Of a stretch of DNA of 34,395 nucleotides, positions 24,250 to 33,023 are shown piece by piece. The stretch is from CAZPWQ01 sp964590495 (GTDB lineage Bacteria; Bacteroidota; Rhodothermia; Balneolales; Balneolaceae). A program made the position numbers and the translations under genes. A model generated the notes under the pieces. The model was not told where the DNA came from, ran no database searches, and saw nothing but the letters and a program-made list of their open reading frames with translations. The stretch spans positions 1 to 34,395 of the forward strand of contig CAZPWQ010000023.1 in assembly GCA_964590495.1 (NCBI GenBank). The letters run 5' to 3'. Position 1 is the stretch's first letter; every line of letters begins with the position of its first letter.

Positions 24250-26679
24250 ATGAGTATTCTAGAAAAATTAGGCTTAGCTCCCAAAAAGAAGGAAGGAGCG
24301 CCGGTAATCGGTGAAAAGAAAAAAAAGCAAGAGCAGACGTCTGCGCTCAAACATAATACAACCATAAGAGTATTAATTATTCTTGTATTCCTGGGTGTTT
24401 TAGTTGCTTCAATTCCTCAAACTACTTTAAAAGAACCAACCAATTACTCGCAGGGTGAACCGTGGCGTGGAGAAGATCTGACAGCTCCATTCACTTTTGC
24501 TATTAAGAAAAGCTCGAATGAAATTGAGCAGGAGCGACAAACCATTCGTGAGACTACTCCCCCTATATTTCATCTGGACAACAGCGCCCGGGTTAATATC
24601 CAAACCAGGTTGGATTCATTATTCCGGGATTTGCAATCTGTGACGGAAGTCTACACCGAGTGGCAGAATGCAAAGGAAAACAATGAGGACGACATATCAA
24701 GAGACAGTCTCCGGTTTGAGCAGCGAAAAAATCAATTTCCAATCTCATTGTCTGATGATTCCTGGGAAACACTGCTGGAGAATTATGAATCGGTCCGGGC
24801 CGAAAATCAAACTCCTGAAACAAAAACAGCTTCCGGCAATGAATTTATCGCATTGGATCTCAAGGATCAGCTTGAAGATCAGATTAATGAATTACTGGAT
24901 GACGGAATCATCAATGTTTCCAAGGATGAACTTTCCAATGATGAGATAACTATAAGAAACCTGCGGGAGCGTACGGAACGAACAGTCAACCTCGTTAATG
25001 TTCGGGGGTTGTCTGAAGCCAGGGAATACGCTGCTTACCGGCTTTCCCGCAACTATTATGAAGATATAGCTGATGCCGGATCGGAAATATTCAGCCAGAT
25101 CATACAACCGAACCTGATCTACAATGATGAGGAAACCCAGGCACGGATAGAAGAAGAACTTACCGAAATTTCATCCAGCAAAGGTGCTGTTACTGAGGGA
25201 CAGGTGATTATCAGAAAAGGAGATATCGTCAACAAAGATAGATATAACATGCTTCAGAGCCTTGCAGAAGCCCGGGCACAAAATGCCAGCACAATTGAAC
25301 GCTGGGCCAGCTATGGCGGTGATGTATTAGCCATTATATCCATCCTCACTATTTTCTTCTTTTATATCTATCTGTACAGACGATGGATTTTCGATGATAA
25401 CTCCATGCTTCTCCTGGTTCTTATTACTATGGCTCTTGTTTGTATCAGCAGTTCTATAACCTATGACCTCGAAAATATATCCCCATACCTGGTTCCTGTA
25501 GCTGTTGCACCAATAATTTTGACCATCATTTTTGATTCCCGCGTCGGCCTCCTATCAACAATAACCCTGGCACTTCTTACCGGTCTGATTAATGGAAATA
25601 ATTTTGAATATGTAACTGCCACGACAGTGGCATGCAGTCTTGGCCTGTTTTCGGTCCGGGATATCAAAGATCGTTCGCAATTTCTGTTTACTACACCGGG
25701 TATCGTTTTTATCTCTTATGTAGTTGTGGTTTTCGGTTTCAGCATGACCGGCTTTGAAGGCTGGAGCGAATTCGGTAATGAGCTGTTCTTTATTGCAATC
25801 AATGCTGTTTTCATCCTGTTTACCTACCCGCTGATTCTTCTTTTTGAAAAATGTTTCCAGGTAACCACTGATTTTACCCTGATTGAATTAAGTGATACAA
25901 ACCTGCCGTTGCTGAAACAGCTTATGACAAAAGCACCGGGTACATTTCATCACAGTCTGCAGGTTTCAAATCTCGCAGAGGCCGCTGCGGGCGCTATCGG
26001 CGCCAACAGCCTGCTCTGTCGTGTCGGCGGACTTTATCATGACATCGGAAAAATGGAAAACCCCGGTTATTTTGCTGAAAATCAGGCCGGTTCCAATGAT
26101 CATGACAAACTTAAACCGAGAATGAGTGCCCTTGTGATCAAGGCTCATGTTTCCAATGGTGTAAAAATGGCTGAAGAAAATGGTCTGCCGGAGACTATTA
26201 TCAGATTTATAAAAACACACCACGGCACGTCTCTAATCAAGTACTTTTGGGACAAAGCCAGAAAAGAGGCTGATGCCGATAAAAAAGAGATCCGCGAAGA
26301 AGATTTTCGCTATGATGGTCCGCTGCCCCGCACAAAGGAAACAGGAATTCTTTTGCTGGCTGATGGTATCGAAGCTGCATCCCGTGCGATGAAGGATCAC
26401 AATTATCAGAAAATTGAGAATCTCATTACTAAAATGGTCGATGACCGTGTAGATGACGGACAGTTGAGTAAAACCCCACTGACCTTTCAGGATTTACGAA
26501 CCATTAAAGAAATATTTTTGAATATTCTGGTAGGTATTTATCACAGCCGTGTTGAATATCCTGAAGACGAAAAATCTGAACCGAAACAACACGCCCAACG
26601 CATAAAAGAAGGAGATGGATTTCCAAGTCCTGAAAAACCGGAGGAGTCTCCGCCTATGGATGAATTTTATAACTCCTGA
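24250..26679 (+). CDS. 7TM-HD metal-dependent phosphohydrolase (PgpH-like)
   Basis: An 809-residue inner-membrane enzyme of the 7TMR-HD class. An N-terminal helix at about 36-58 leads into a large extracytoplasmic domain (about 60-350) with the 7TMR-HDED pattern 'NYSQGEPWRGEDLTAPFTFA' and 'EGQVIIRKGDIV'. Seven hydrophobic segments follow at about 355-545, then a cytoplasmic HD domain with 'VGGLYHDIGKMENP' (His597-Asp598). PgpH proteins hydrolyse cyclic di-AMP; whether this one does is inference, as no cyclase is in the window. It follows ligA by 122 bp with its own candidate promoter and leader hairpin, and xerD starts 4 bp after its stop. Confidence 0.93.
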   Translation: MSILEKLGLAPKKKEGAPVIGEKKKKQEQTSALKHNTTIRVLIILVFLGVLVASIPQTTLKEPTNYSQGEPWRGEDLTAPFTFAIKKSSNEIEQERQTIRETTPPIFHLDNSARVNIQTRLDSLFRDLQSVTEVYTEWQNAKENNEDDISRDSLRFEQRKNQFPISLSDDSWETLLENYESVRAENQTPETKTASGNEFIALDLKDQLEDQINELLDDGIINVSKDELSNDEITIRNLRERTERTVNLVNVRGLSEAREYAAYRLSRNYYEDIADAGSEIFSQIIQPNLIYNDEETQARIEEELTEISSSKGAVTEGQVIIRKGDIVNKDRYNMLQSLAEARAQNASTIERWASYGGDVLAIISILTIFFFYIYLYRRWIFDDNSMLLLVLITMALVCISSSITYDLENISPYLVPVAVAPIILTIIFDSRVGLLSTITLALLTGLINGNNFEYVTATTVACSLGLFSVRDIKDRSQFLFTTPGIVFISYVVVVFGFSMTGFEGWSEFGNELFFIAINAVFILFTYPLILLFEKCFQVTTDFTLIELSDTNLPLLKQLMTKAPGTFHHSLQVSNLAEAAAGAIGANSLLCRVGGLYHDIGKMENPGYFAENQAGSNDHDKLKPRMSALVIKAHVSNGVKMAEENGLPETIIRFIKTHHGTSLIKYFWDKARKEADADKKEIREEDFRYDGPLPRTKETGILLLADGIEAASRAMKDHNYQKIENLITKMVDDRVDDGQLSKTPLTFQDLRTIKEIFLNILVGIYHSRVEYPEDEKSEPKQHAQRIKEGDGFPSPEKPEESPPMDEFYNS

Positions 26680-26683
26680 CCAT

Positions 26684-27592
26684 ATGCATTTTGAGGAAGA
26701 ACTTAAACTCTATCTGCAGTTTGTTAAACTCGAAAAAGGTCTTTCTGAAAACTCAGTCCTATCCTATGAAAATGATCTGCAACGCTATTTAAAATTCATA
26801 GCCGGCGACCTGCGTTTGAAAGATATATCCGGCGTTACGCTTCAACATATCGAAAAATATCTCGAAGAACTCTCTGCTATGGATTTATCGGTAAGTTCCA
26901 TTGCCCGCAACGTTTCCAGTATTCGCAGTTTTCATGAGTTTGCGGCTGTCGAAGGTTTAGCAGAAGCAAATCCGGCCGAATTGATTGAACTGCCCAAAAA
27001 AGCCAAAAATCTGCCTGAAGTTTTAAATCCCGAAGAAATTTCGGCTATCCTTGATATACCCAACCGTGAAACAGATGCGGGGATCCGAAATGCGGCAATT
27101 ATGGAAACTCTTTACGCCACGGGCATGCGTGTAAGTGAATTAGTAAATCTGGAGCTGGATAATCTTTATTTTGAAATCGGTTTTATCCGGGTGATCGGCA
27201 AAGGAAATAAGGAACGGCTGGTCCCTGTGGGAGAAGTTGCCCAATCGGCACTCGAACATTATATCGAAATTGTAAGACCGCGTTTTCAGAGTGAAAAGAA
27301 CCCACAGAAAGCGGAAAATAAAATATTCCTGAATCAGCGCGGAGGTCCGCTTTCACGTATGAGCATCTGGAATATTGTAAATGAAGCAGCCGAACGTGCA
27401 GATATCAAAAAAAACGTATATCCGCATATCTTCCGGCACTCCTTTGCCACACATTTGCTTGAAGGCGGTGCCGATCTGCGGGCGGTTCAGGAAATGCTGG
27501 GGCATTCATCCATCATCACTACGGAGATTTATACACACGTAGACCGAACCTTGCTGCACCAGGTGCACAAAGAATTTCACCCCAGGGCGTGA
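26684..27592 (+). CDS. xerD: Tyrosine recombinase XerD-type
   Basis: A 302-residue site-specific recombinase of the XerC/XerD family, which resolves chromosome dimers at dif. All catalytic residues are visible: Arg149 ('ATGMRVSEL'), Lys173 ('GKGNKERLVPV'), His248 and Arg251 ('PHIFRHSFATHLLEGGADL'), His274 ('LGHSSI') and the nucleophile Tyr283 ('TEIYTHV'). The N-terminal core-binding domain 'YLQFVKLEKGLSENSVLSY' fits. ATG at 26684, 4 bp after the upstream stop, is preferred to one at 26615 inside the 7TM-HD gene. Full length and chromosomal context argue against a phage integrase; whether it is XerC or XerD cannot be settled without the other paralogue. Confidence 0.93.
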   Translation: MHFEEELKLYLQFVKLEKGLSENSVLSYENDLQRYLKFIAGDLRLKDISGVTLQHIEKYLEELSAMDLSVSSIARNVSSIRSFHEFAAVEGLAEANPAELIELPKKAKNLPEVLNPEEISAILDIPNRETDAGIRNAAIMETLYATGMRVSELVNLELDNLYFEIGFIRVIGKGNKERLVPVGEVAQSALEHYIEIVRPRFQSEKNPQKAENKIFLNQRGGPLSRMSIWNIVNEAAERADIKKNVYPHIFRHSFATHLLEGGADLRAVQEMLGHSSIITTEIYTHVDRTLLHQVHKEFHPRA

Positions 27593-27597
27593 ATATC

Positions 27598-27750
27598 AAT
27601 AGCCTTTAAAAGCTGTTACACAAAGCTACACGGAGGAACACAAAGGACCACAGAGAAAACCTGCGAGATGTAAAACGCAAGACGGGATGGTACAAAAAAA
27701 TACCAAAACCTCTGTGAAACTTTGTGCTCCTTTGCGTAACTCTGTGTAAC
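27598..27750. repeat. Composite inverted repeat with heptamer core
   Basis: The 334-bp gap between xerD and ggt holds arms of 41 bp at 27614-27654 and 27710-27750 that match in inverted orientation at 32 of 41 positions (GTTACACA...CACAGAG). Their 55-bp centre contains heptamer units gcgagat-gtaaaac-gcaagac-gggatgg (27663-27690). The left flank 'aatagcctttaaaagctgtt' (27598-27617) recurs at 30944. The arms resemble the 'gttacacagag...cacagag' intergenic sequences found in many bacteria. Confidence 0.75.
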
Positions 27751-27926
27751 AACACCCGGAAAGCACTGAACAAGCTTGGTACAGCCGTGAAGAAAGGAAA
27801 TCGAATAGTTTTAATTGATACTATTTAAGCTCGTGTAATTCGCATTTATGGAAAAAACGGTTAGAGAGTAAGCTGTTGCTATCTTATATTAGCATTCAGA
27901 CCGAAGGTTATTCTAAATTCTTTCCA

Positions 27927-29618
27927 ATGTATCGTATTGTACTTCTTCTTTTTTGTTATCTGTTTGTTTCATCATCTAATCTGAATGCCCAGGTCGGCTG
28001 GGCCAAATCGTATGAAAATGGTGTAGTTGTATCTGCTGATGAACGGGCATCTATAATTGGTGCTGAAATTCTGAAACAAGGCGGAAATGCTGTCGATGCC
28101 GCTGTTGCAGTACAATTTGCGCTCGCAGTTACCGTTCCCCGCGCCGGTAATATAGGCGGCGGTGGATTCATGGTCATTCATCTTAACGATGGCACTTCCA
28201 GGGCGCTGGATTTCAGAGAAGAGGCACCCCGGCGGGCCGATAAGAATATGTATATCAAGGAGGGAAATTACATTTCAAGGCTCAGCCGTGAAGGTGCACT
28301 CGCCCCGGGAGTCCCCGGTGTCGTAGACGGGATGATAATGGCTATCGAAAGATACGGTCGCTTTCCGCTTGAAACAGTACTGATGCCGGCTATCGAGCTG
28401 GCCAGAGAAGGATTTCCCTTGTCCTGGAAACTTGCAGAAGAATTAAACAGTTATTCAGAGTCGCTCAAAAAGTATGAAAGCAGCCGGTCTTACTTTGTTA
28501 AGGATAATGGTGAGGAATGGGATGAAGGAGATCTGTTTAAACAGCCTGACCTGGCGAACACGCTGGAGCGTATTGCCCACTTCGGACGTGACGGGTTTTA
28601 TTCAGGAAGAACGGCCGATCTGATAGTACATGAAATGAAAAAACAGGGCGGAATTATCTCCTACAGAGACCTTAACCGGTACGAAAGCATATGGCGGGAT
28701 CCGGTAAAAGCTACATTCCTGGATTATGAACTCTTCATCATGCCTCCGCCCAGCAGCGGAAGTATTGCTATGCACCAGATTCTGGACATGCTGCGCCCCT
28801 TTGATTTAAAGGAACATGGCTTCAACTCGGCAGAATATGTTCATTTACTCACAGAAACCATGCGTCGCGCTTTTGCCGATCGCGCCCATTTTCTTGGAGA
28901 TCCCGATTTTAACGATATTCCGCAGCAACAACTGTTGAGCGACTCCTACAATAGAAACCGGATGAGGGATTTCGATCCTGATCAGGCAACCCCCAGTGAA
29001 AATGTTGAACATGGAGATATTCCTTTTGCCATTGAATCTTCCGAAACGACTCATTTTTCCGTAGTCGATGCAGATGGTAACACTGTGGCGGTTACGACTA
29101 CTCTTAACGGCTCGTTCGGAAGTAAACTGGCCGTGAGTGGCGCCGGATTTTTACTTAATAATGAAATGGATGATTTTACTGCCAAGCCCGGAGAACCTAA
29201 TATGTTTGGCCTGATACAGGGTGAAGCTAATGCCATTGAGCCGGGCAAAAGGATGTTAAGCAGCATGACTCCCGCTATTGTTACAAAGGAGAATGAAGTC
29301 AGAATGGTTTTGGGAGCGGCCGGCGGACCGCGTATTATTACGGCTGCTCTGCAAAATTTCTTAAATTTAGCTGTATTTGGAATGAGTGCTCAACAGGCTG
29401 TATCTGCAGACCGTTTTCACCACCAGTGGTTGCCGGACAAACTGTATGTAGAACCGTTCGGTTTAAATCCCGATACCCGAAAACTGCTTGAAGAAAAGGG
29501 ACACGAACTGCAGGAAAGACCCACTGTAGGACGTGCTCATATTATTTATATAGATGAGAACGGGTTAAAATTTGGCGCACCCGACCCACGGGGAGATGGT
29601 TCGGCAGCAGGTTATTAA
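27927..29618 (+). CDS. ggt: Gamma-glutamyltranspeptidase, secreted precursor
   Basis: Cleaves the gamma-glutamyl bond of glutathione and related compounds in the periplasm. A signal peptide 'MYRIVLLLFCYLFVSSSNLNA' with an AxA-like end covers about residues 1-21 (ATG at 27927; a TTG at 27876 would bury it). The proenzyme has 'ILKQGGNAVDAAVAVQFALA' and 'GNIGGGGFMVI' in the large subunit. The autoprocessing site is Thr374 of 'TTHFSVVDADGN', which would give a small subunit of 190 residues, the same as in E. coli. 'NNEMDDFTAKPG', 'RMLSSMTPAIV' and 'GAAGGPRIITA' supply glutamate-binding and oxyanion residues. It stands alone between repeat-rich spacers. Confidence 0.97.
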   Translation: MYRIVLLLFCYLFVSSSNLNAQVGWAKSYENGVVVSADERASIIGAEILKQGGNAVDAAVAVQFALAVTVPRAGNIGGGGFMVIHLNDGTSRALDFREEAPRRADKNMYIKEGNYISRLSREGALAPGVPGVVDGMIMAIERYGRFPLETVLMPAIELAREGFPLSWKLAEELNSYSESLKKYESSRSYFVKDNGEEWDEGDLFKQPDLANTLERIAHFGRDGFYSGRTADLIVHEMKKQGGIISYRDLNRYESIWRDPVKATFLDYELFIMPPPSSGSIAMHQILDMLRPFDLKEHGFNSAEYVHLLTETMRRAFADRAHFLGDPDFNDIPQQQLLSDSYNRNRMRDFDPDQATPSENVEHGDIPFAIESSETTHFSVVDADGNTVAVTTTLNGSFGSKLAVSGAGFLLNNEMDDFTAKPGEPNMFGLIQGEANAIEPGKRMLSSMTPAIVTKENEVRMVLGAAGGPRIITAALQNFLNLAVFGMSAQQAVSADRFHHQWLPDKLYVEPFGLNPDTRKLLEEKGHELQERPTVGRAHIIYIDENGLKFGAPDPRGDGSAAGY

Positions 29619-29713
29619 TAAAGATTAGTGTACATGCATAAAAAATTTGAGCAATGACCAAGATTGAAAAAACGCTAAAATAATTAAACGGGCTTTATAG
29701 ATATTATCAAAAA

Positions 29714-29729
29714 TCCCGAAAGTTCGGGA
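29714..29729 (+). terminator. Short hairpin after ggt
   Basis: TCCCGAA (29714-29720), AG, TTCGGGA (29723-29729): a perfect stem 95 bp after the ggt stop and 45 bp before mtnA. No T-run follows. It could equally be a leader element of mtnA or a dispersed repeat. Confidence 0.3.
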
Positions 29730-29774
29730 ATCTGAACAGAATTATAAAACTAGACAAAAGAATAAAAAGATATT

Positions 29775-30830
29775 ATGAGCAGCAATACTGATACTGCAAT
29801 TCAATCGATAGAATGGCGGGATGATCATGTGCGAATTATTGATCAAACTTATCTTCCCAACAGGGAAGTATACAGCGACATACGTGATGTGGGACGAATG
29901 TGGGAAGCGATAAAAAAACTTCGAATTCGCGGTGCTCCGGCAATTGGAATTGCCGCAGCATATGGTTTTTACCTGGGGGTCAAGGAACTTCCGGAAAATT
30001 CATTCCAGAGTTTTTGGGTGGAAGTAGATCGGGTAGCGGAATATCTTCAAACCGCCCGTCCCACGGCTGTAAATTTACAATGGGCTCTTGAACGTATTAA
30101 AACGACCATACAGGCACACAAAGAGAAAGATATTTCTGAAATAAAGAAGATCATATTAAAAACAGCAAAGACCATACATGACGAAGACAAGCGAATCTGT
30201 AAAAAAATCGGAGAAAACGGTATTGGACTCATTAAAAAAAATGCGAAAGTTTTAACTCACTGTAATACCGGAAGTTTGGCAACCGGTCAATATGGTACAG
30301 CCTTATCTGTCATCTTCCATGCATATAAAAATGGTAAAAAATTACAGGTATGGGTGGATGAAACCCGTCCACTGATGCAGGGCGCACGCCTTACAGCCTG
30401 GGAATTAATGAATGCGGATATTCCCATGAAGCTGATAACCGACTCCACAGCCGGTTCTCTGATGCAGCGCGGCAAAGTAGATCTTATTATAGTAGGTACC
30501 GATCGCGTGGCAGCCAACGGGGATACAGCTAATAAAATCGGTACCTATCCCCTGGCTGTAGTGGCAAAAGAAAACGGTATTCCTTTTTATGTTGCCGTGC
30601 CACTTTCAACAATAGATATTGAACTGGAAAGCGGTGATGATATTCCTATAGAGGAACGTGAGGCCGATGAAATTACAGCATTTAACGGATCTCAGATAGC
30701 ACCCAAAAAAACAGAGACTTATAACCCGGCATTCGATATTACGCCTCACCGCTATATTACAGCTTTTATCACAGAAAAAGGCATTGTCGAACCTCCTTTT
30801 GACAAAAACTTTAAGAAGCTGTTTGAATAG
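29775..30830 (+). CDS. mtnA: S-methyl-5-thioribose-1-phosphate isomerase
   Basis: Converts methylthioribose-1-phosphate to methylthioribulose-1-phosphate in the methionine salvage pathway. The 351-residue protein has 'IRGAPAIGIAAAYG' (51-64), catalytic Cys163 in 'THCNTGSLAT', 'WVDETRPLMQGARLTAWEL' (193-211) and catalytic Asp243 in 'GTDRVAANGDTANKIGTY', all in the order of verified MtnA enzymes and distinct from eIF2B subunits or ribose-1,5-bisphosphate isomerase. No other methionine-salvage gene is in the window, so it is an isolated pathway member here. Confidence 0.96.
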   Translation: MSSNTDTAIQSIEWRDDHVRIIDQTYLPNREVYSDIRDVGRMWEAIKKLRIRGAPAIGIAAAYGFYLGVKELPENSFQSFWVEVDRVAEYLQTARPTAVNLQWALERIKTTIQAHKEKDISEIKKIILKTAKTIHDEDKRICKKIGENGIGLIKKNAKVLTHCNTGSLATGQYGTALSVIFHAYKNGKKLQVWVDETRPLMQGARLTAWELMNADIPMKLITDSTAGSLMQRGKVDLIIVGTDRVAANGDTANKIGTYPLAVVAKENGIPFYVAVPLSTIDIELESGDDIPIEEREADEITAFNGSQIAPKKTETYNPAFDITPHRYITAFITEKGIVEPPFDKNFKKLFE

Positions 30831-31057
30831 AGGAAGGGAGGAAATGGAACACGGATGACGCAGATTGAGCGGATTTACACTGATTCTCCGTGTAGCTTTG
30901 TGTAATAACCTGACAAGTACCTAACGCCGAAGTATAGCCACATTAATAGCCTTTTAAAGCTGTTACACAGAGGGTTCGGTATCTTTTTCTCTGTACCATC
31001 GCACAATTTCAAAACAGCCCGCTCGCGTCTTGCGTCTGGCATCCCCAATAAATTCAT
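30831..31057. repeat. Repeat-rich spacer, rearranged relative of 27598-27750
   Basis: The 227-bp gap between convergent mtnA and pfkA contains CTCCGTGTAGCTTTGTGTAA (30886-30905), the exact reverse complement of 27615-27634. 'aatagccttttaaagctg' (30944-30961) continuing into 'ttacaca' repeats 27598-27622 in the same orientation with two differences. Reverse-oriented heptamer units (gctcgcg-tcttgcg-tctggca, 31021-31041) resemble those in the 27.6-kb element. 'acggatgacgcagattgagc' is also of a common intergenic type. No gene is apparent. Confidence 0.7.
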
Positions 31058-32134
31058 TTAATCACCAAGACAAATTCCTATATCACGTGCTGTCTGCACT
31101 GTATCACTTTCCAGCGGTACCGATTTCATCTTATTTGCTACATCACTGATAGGTATGCTTGTAAGTTTATTGTCCTGGAGTACCACGAGCTTGTTAAAAT
31201 CCCCATCCTGTACACATCTGATAGCAGCTGCTCCGAAACGCAGGGAAATAAGGCGGTCATAGGTAGTAGGTGATCCGCCACGCTGCAGATGTCCCAGTAC
31301 AACCGACCGCGACTCTTGTCCCGTGCGTTCGGTCAGTTCTTTAGCTACTTTATCGGCAATTCCGCCCAACTGTACTTCCTGACCCATTGCTTTACCTTTT
31401 GTAGTCAATTCTCCACCTTTTTCTTTTGCTCCTTCCGCCACTACAATCATTGTGTATTCTTTATCTTTTGACCGCCGTTCTTCAATTTTTTCAATTATCG
31501 ATTCATAACTGAAAGGAATTTCAGGGATCAGAATAACATCGGCGGTTGAAGCCAGTCCCGACAGCAAAGCTATCCAGCCGGCATATCTTCCCATAACTTC
31601 GACCACCATAAGGCGCTGGTGTGATTCTGCCGTAGTTGTGATACGATCGATAGCTTCTGTTGCAATACTGCGGGCAGTGTCAAAACCCAGAGTAACATCA
31701 CAGCCCCAAATATCATTATCGATGGTTTTGGGCACACCGACAATTTTGATGCCCTTTTTCACAAGCTTGCTTGCAATTTTCATAGAGCCGTCACCGCCAA
31801 TGGCAATCAATGCATTAATATCATACTTATTAAACTGCTCCACCAGATGACCTGATACATCTTTACTGCCCCATGTGCCGTCTTCCTTTTTATATGGCAT
31901 ATCAAAAGGGTTTCCTTTATTAGCCGTACCCAAAATGGTTCCGCCCATTAAAGTAATTCCCCGGACAGATTTCTCCGTCAGGGGAATAAACGGCTCATCC
32001 GTATAAACAGAACCGTATCCGTTTTCTATGCCAAATACTTCCCATCCCCGTTTTAAAGCTGCAAGAGTTGCCGCTCTTATCGCTGCATTAAGGCCCGGTG
32101 CATCTCCACCACCTGTATTGATAGCTATCCTCAT
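31058..32134 (-). CDS. pfkA: 6-phosphofructokinase (mixed Gly/Lys signature)
   Basis: Phosphorylates fructose-6-phosphate to the 1,6-bisphosphate in glycolysis. The 358-residue protein has 'GGGDAPGLNAAIR' (8-20), 'AIGGDGSMKIA' (111-121), the catalytic 'PKTIDNDI' with Asp139, 'VEVMGRYAGWIAL' and 'LGHLQRGGSPTTYDRL'. The residue equivalent to E. coli Gly104 is Gly116, which favours ATP, whereas the one equivalent to Gly124 is Lys136, typical of pyrophosphate-dependent enzymes. The phosphoryl donor is most likely ATP but needs testing. Its ATG overlaps the stop of the upstream yciO-type gene by one base. Confidence 0.94.
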   Translation of the reverse strand: MRIAINTGGGDAPGLNAAIRAATLAALKRGWEVFGIENGYGSVYTDEPFIPLTEKSVRGITLMGGTILGTANKGNPFDMPYKKEDGTWGSKDVSGHLVEQFNKYDINALIAIGGDGSMKIASKLVKKGIKIVGVPKTIDNDIWGCDVTLGFDTARSIATEAIDRITTTAESHQRLMVVEVMGRYAGWIALLSGLASTADVILIPEIPFSYESIIEKIEERRSKDKEYTMIVVAEGAKEKGGELTTKGKAMGQEVQLGGIADKVAKELTERTGQESRSVVLGHLQRGGSPTTYDRLISLRFGAAAIRCVQDGDFNKLVVLQDNKLTSIPISDVANKMKSVPLESDTVQTARDIGICLGD

Positions 32135-32808
32135 TATCGACTATCCTCTTCAATTAATTCGCCTTGCATTTCAAATACCTCTTCCAGTTCCCCGACACCA
32201 AGACCGCGACGCAAGATAGTTTTGTTTTCATCAGTCATATCAACAATTGTTGTTTCCCTTGTCGGAAGGTCCTGTTGATTATCAATAGTAACATCGACAA
32301 GCTTTTCAAATTCCCTCAGAAACGGTTCCCTTTCAAACCCTTCTAGTGCATCACCATCGATACCGGGCTTTTTTGCAGTAATTGCCAGCATTGGATTTCC
32401 CAGTTCCCTAACCAATCCCTCCGCAATCGGGTAATCGGGCACTCGAATTCCAACTGTTTTTTTCTTTGGGTGAACCAGCAGCTTCGGTACTTCCTTTGTC
32501 GCAGGTAAGATGAAGGTGTAAGGACCTGGAATCAGCCGTTTAATCAGCTTGAAATTATGATCGGAAATATGAGCGAACTTTGCAATACCTGACAAAGAAT
32601 CACATAATAATGTCAAATGATCATTTTTATCATAATTACGAATTTTTCGTATTCGCTCAATGCCTTTTTTATTCCTGTAATCACATCCAAGTGCATACTG
32701 GCTGTCTGTGGGAAAAAGCACCACTGCGCCATCTCTGATCTTATCAGAAATTTCAAAAAGTCGTTTTACATGAGGAGTTTCGGGATGTAACTTAACTCGT
32801 TCAGCCAT
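32134..32808 (-). CDS. Sua5/YciO/YrdC family protein, YciO type
   Basis: A 224-residue protein of the YrdC-fold superfamily. 'VVLFPTDSQYALGCDYRNKK' (about 29-48), 'KGIERIRKIR', 'LTLLCDSLSGIAKFA', 'PGPYTFILPATKEVP', 'KKKTVGIRVPDYPIAEGLV' and 'TTIVDMTDE' match E. coli YciO more closely than TsaC or Sua5, both in wording and in the 'AITAK' segment replacing the TsaC-type SxN signature. Superfamily members make threonylcarbamoyl-AMP for the tRNA t6A modification, but for the YciO branch this role is uncertain. AAAGGA lies 6 bases before the ATG. It forms a two-gene operon with pfkA (TAATG overlap). Confidence 0.85.
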   Translation of the reverse strand: MAERVKLHPETPHVKRLFEISDKIRDGAVVLFPTDSQYALGCDYRNKKGIERIRKIRNYDKNDHLTLLCDSLSGIAKFAHISDHNFKLIKRLIPGPYTFILPATKEVPKLLVHPKKKTVGIRVPDYPIAEGLVRELGNPMLAITAKKPGIDGDALEGFEREPFLREFEKLVDVTIDNQQDLPTRETTIVDMTDENKTILRRGLGVGELEEVFEMQGELIEEDSR

Positions 32809-33023
32809 AATAGTCCTTTCAAGAATTTATTGTGGGGATTCTAATGTAGTTAATATTGATCTGCAGATGTGGAATGATTGATATTAAAATGTTGTGATTA
32901 TAAGCTAAGGGAAAGATTTATTTTGCCTCTTATAAATTAGTCACTCATATGCTTAATAACATATAGAATTCGGATAATCAATACATAAAAATTCAATCAT
33001 TAATTTAAATCAAATTATTCGTT

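Noticed and set aside
26684..27592. Phage or integron integrase
   Set aside because: Length, N-terminal domain and position right behind a housekeeping gene fit chromosomal XerD; no attachment site, phage gene or cassette array adjoins it.
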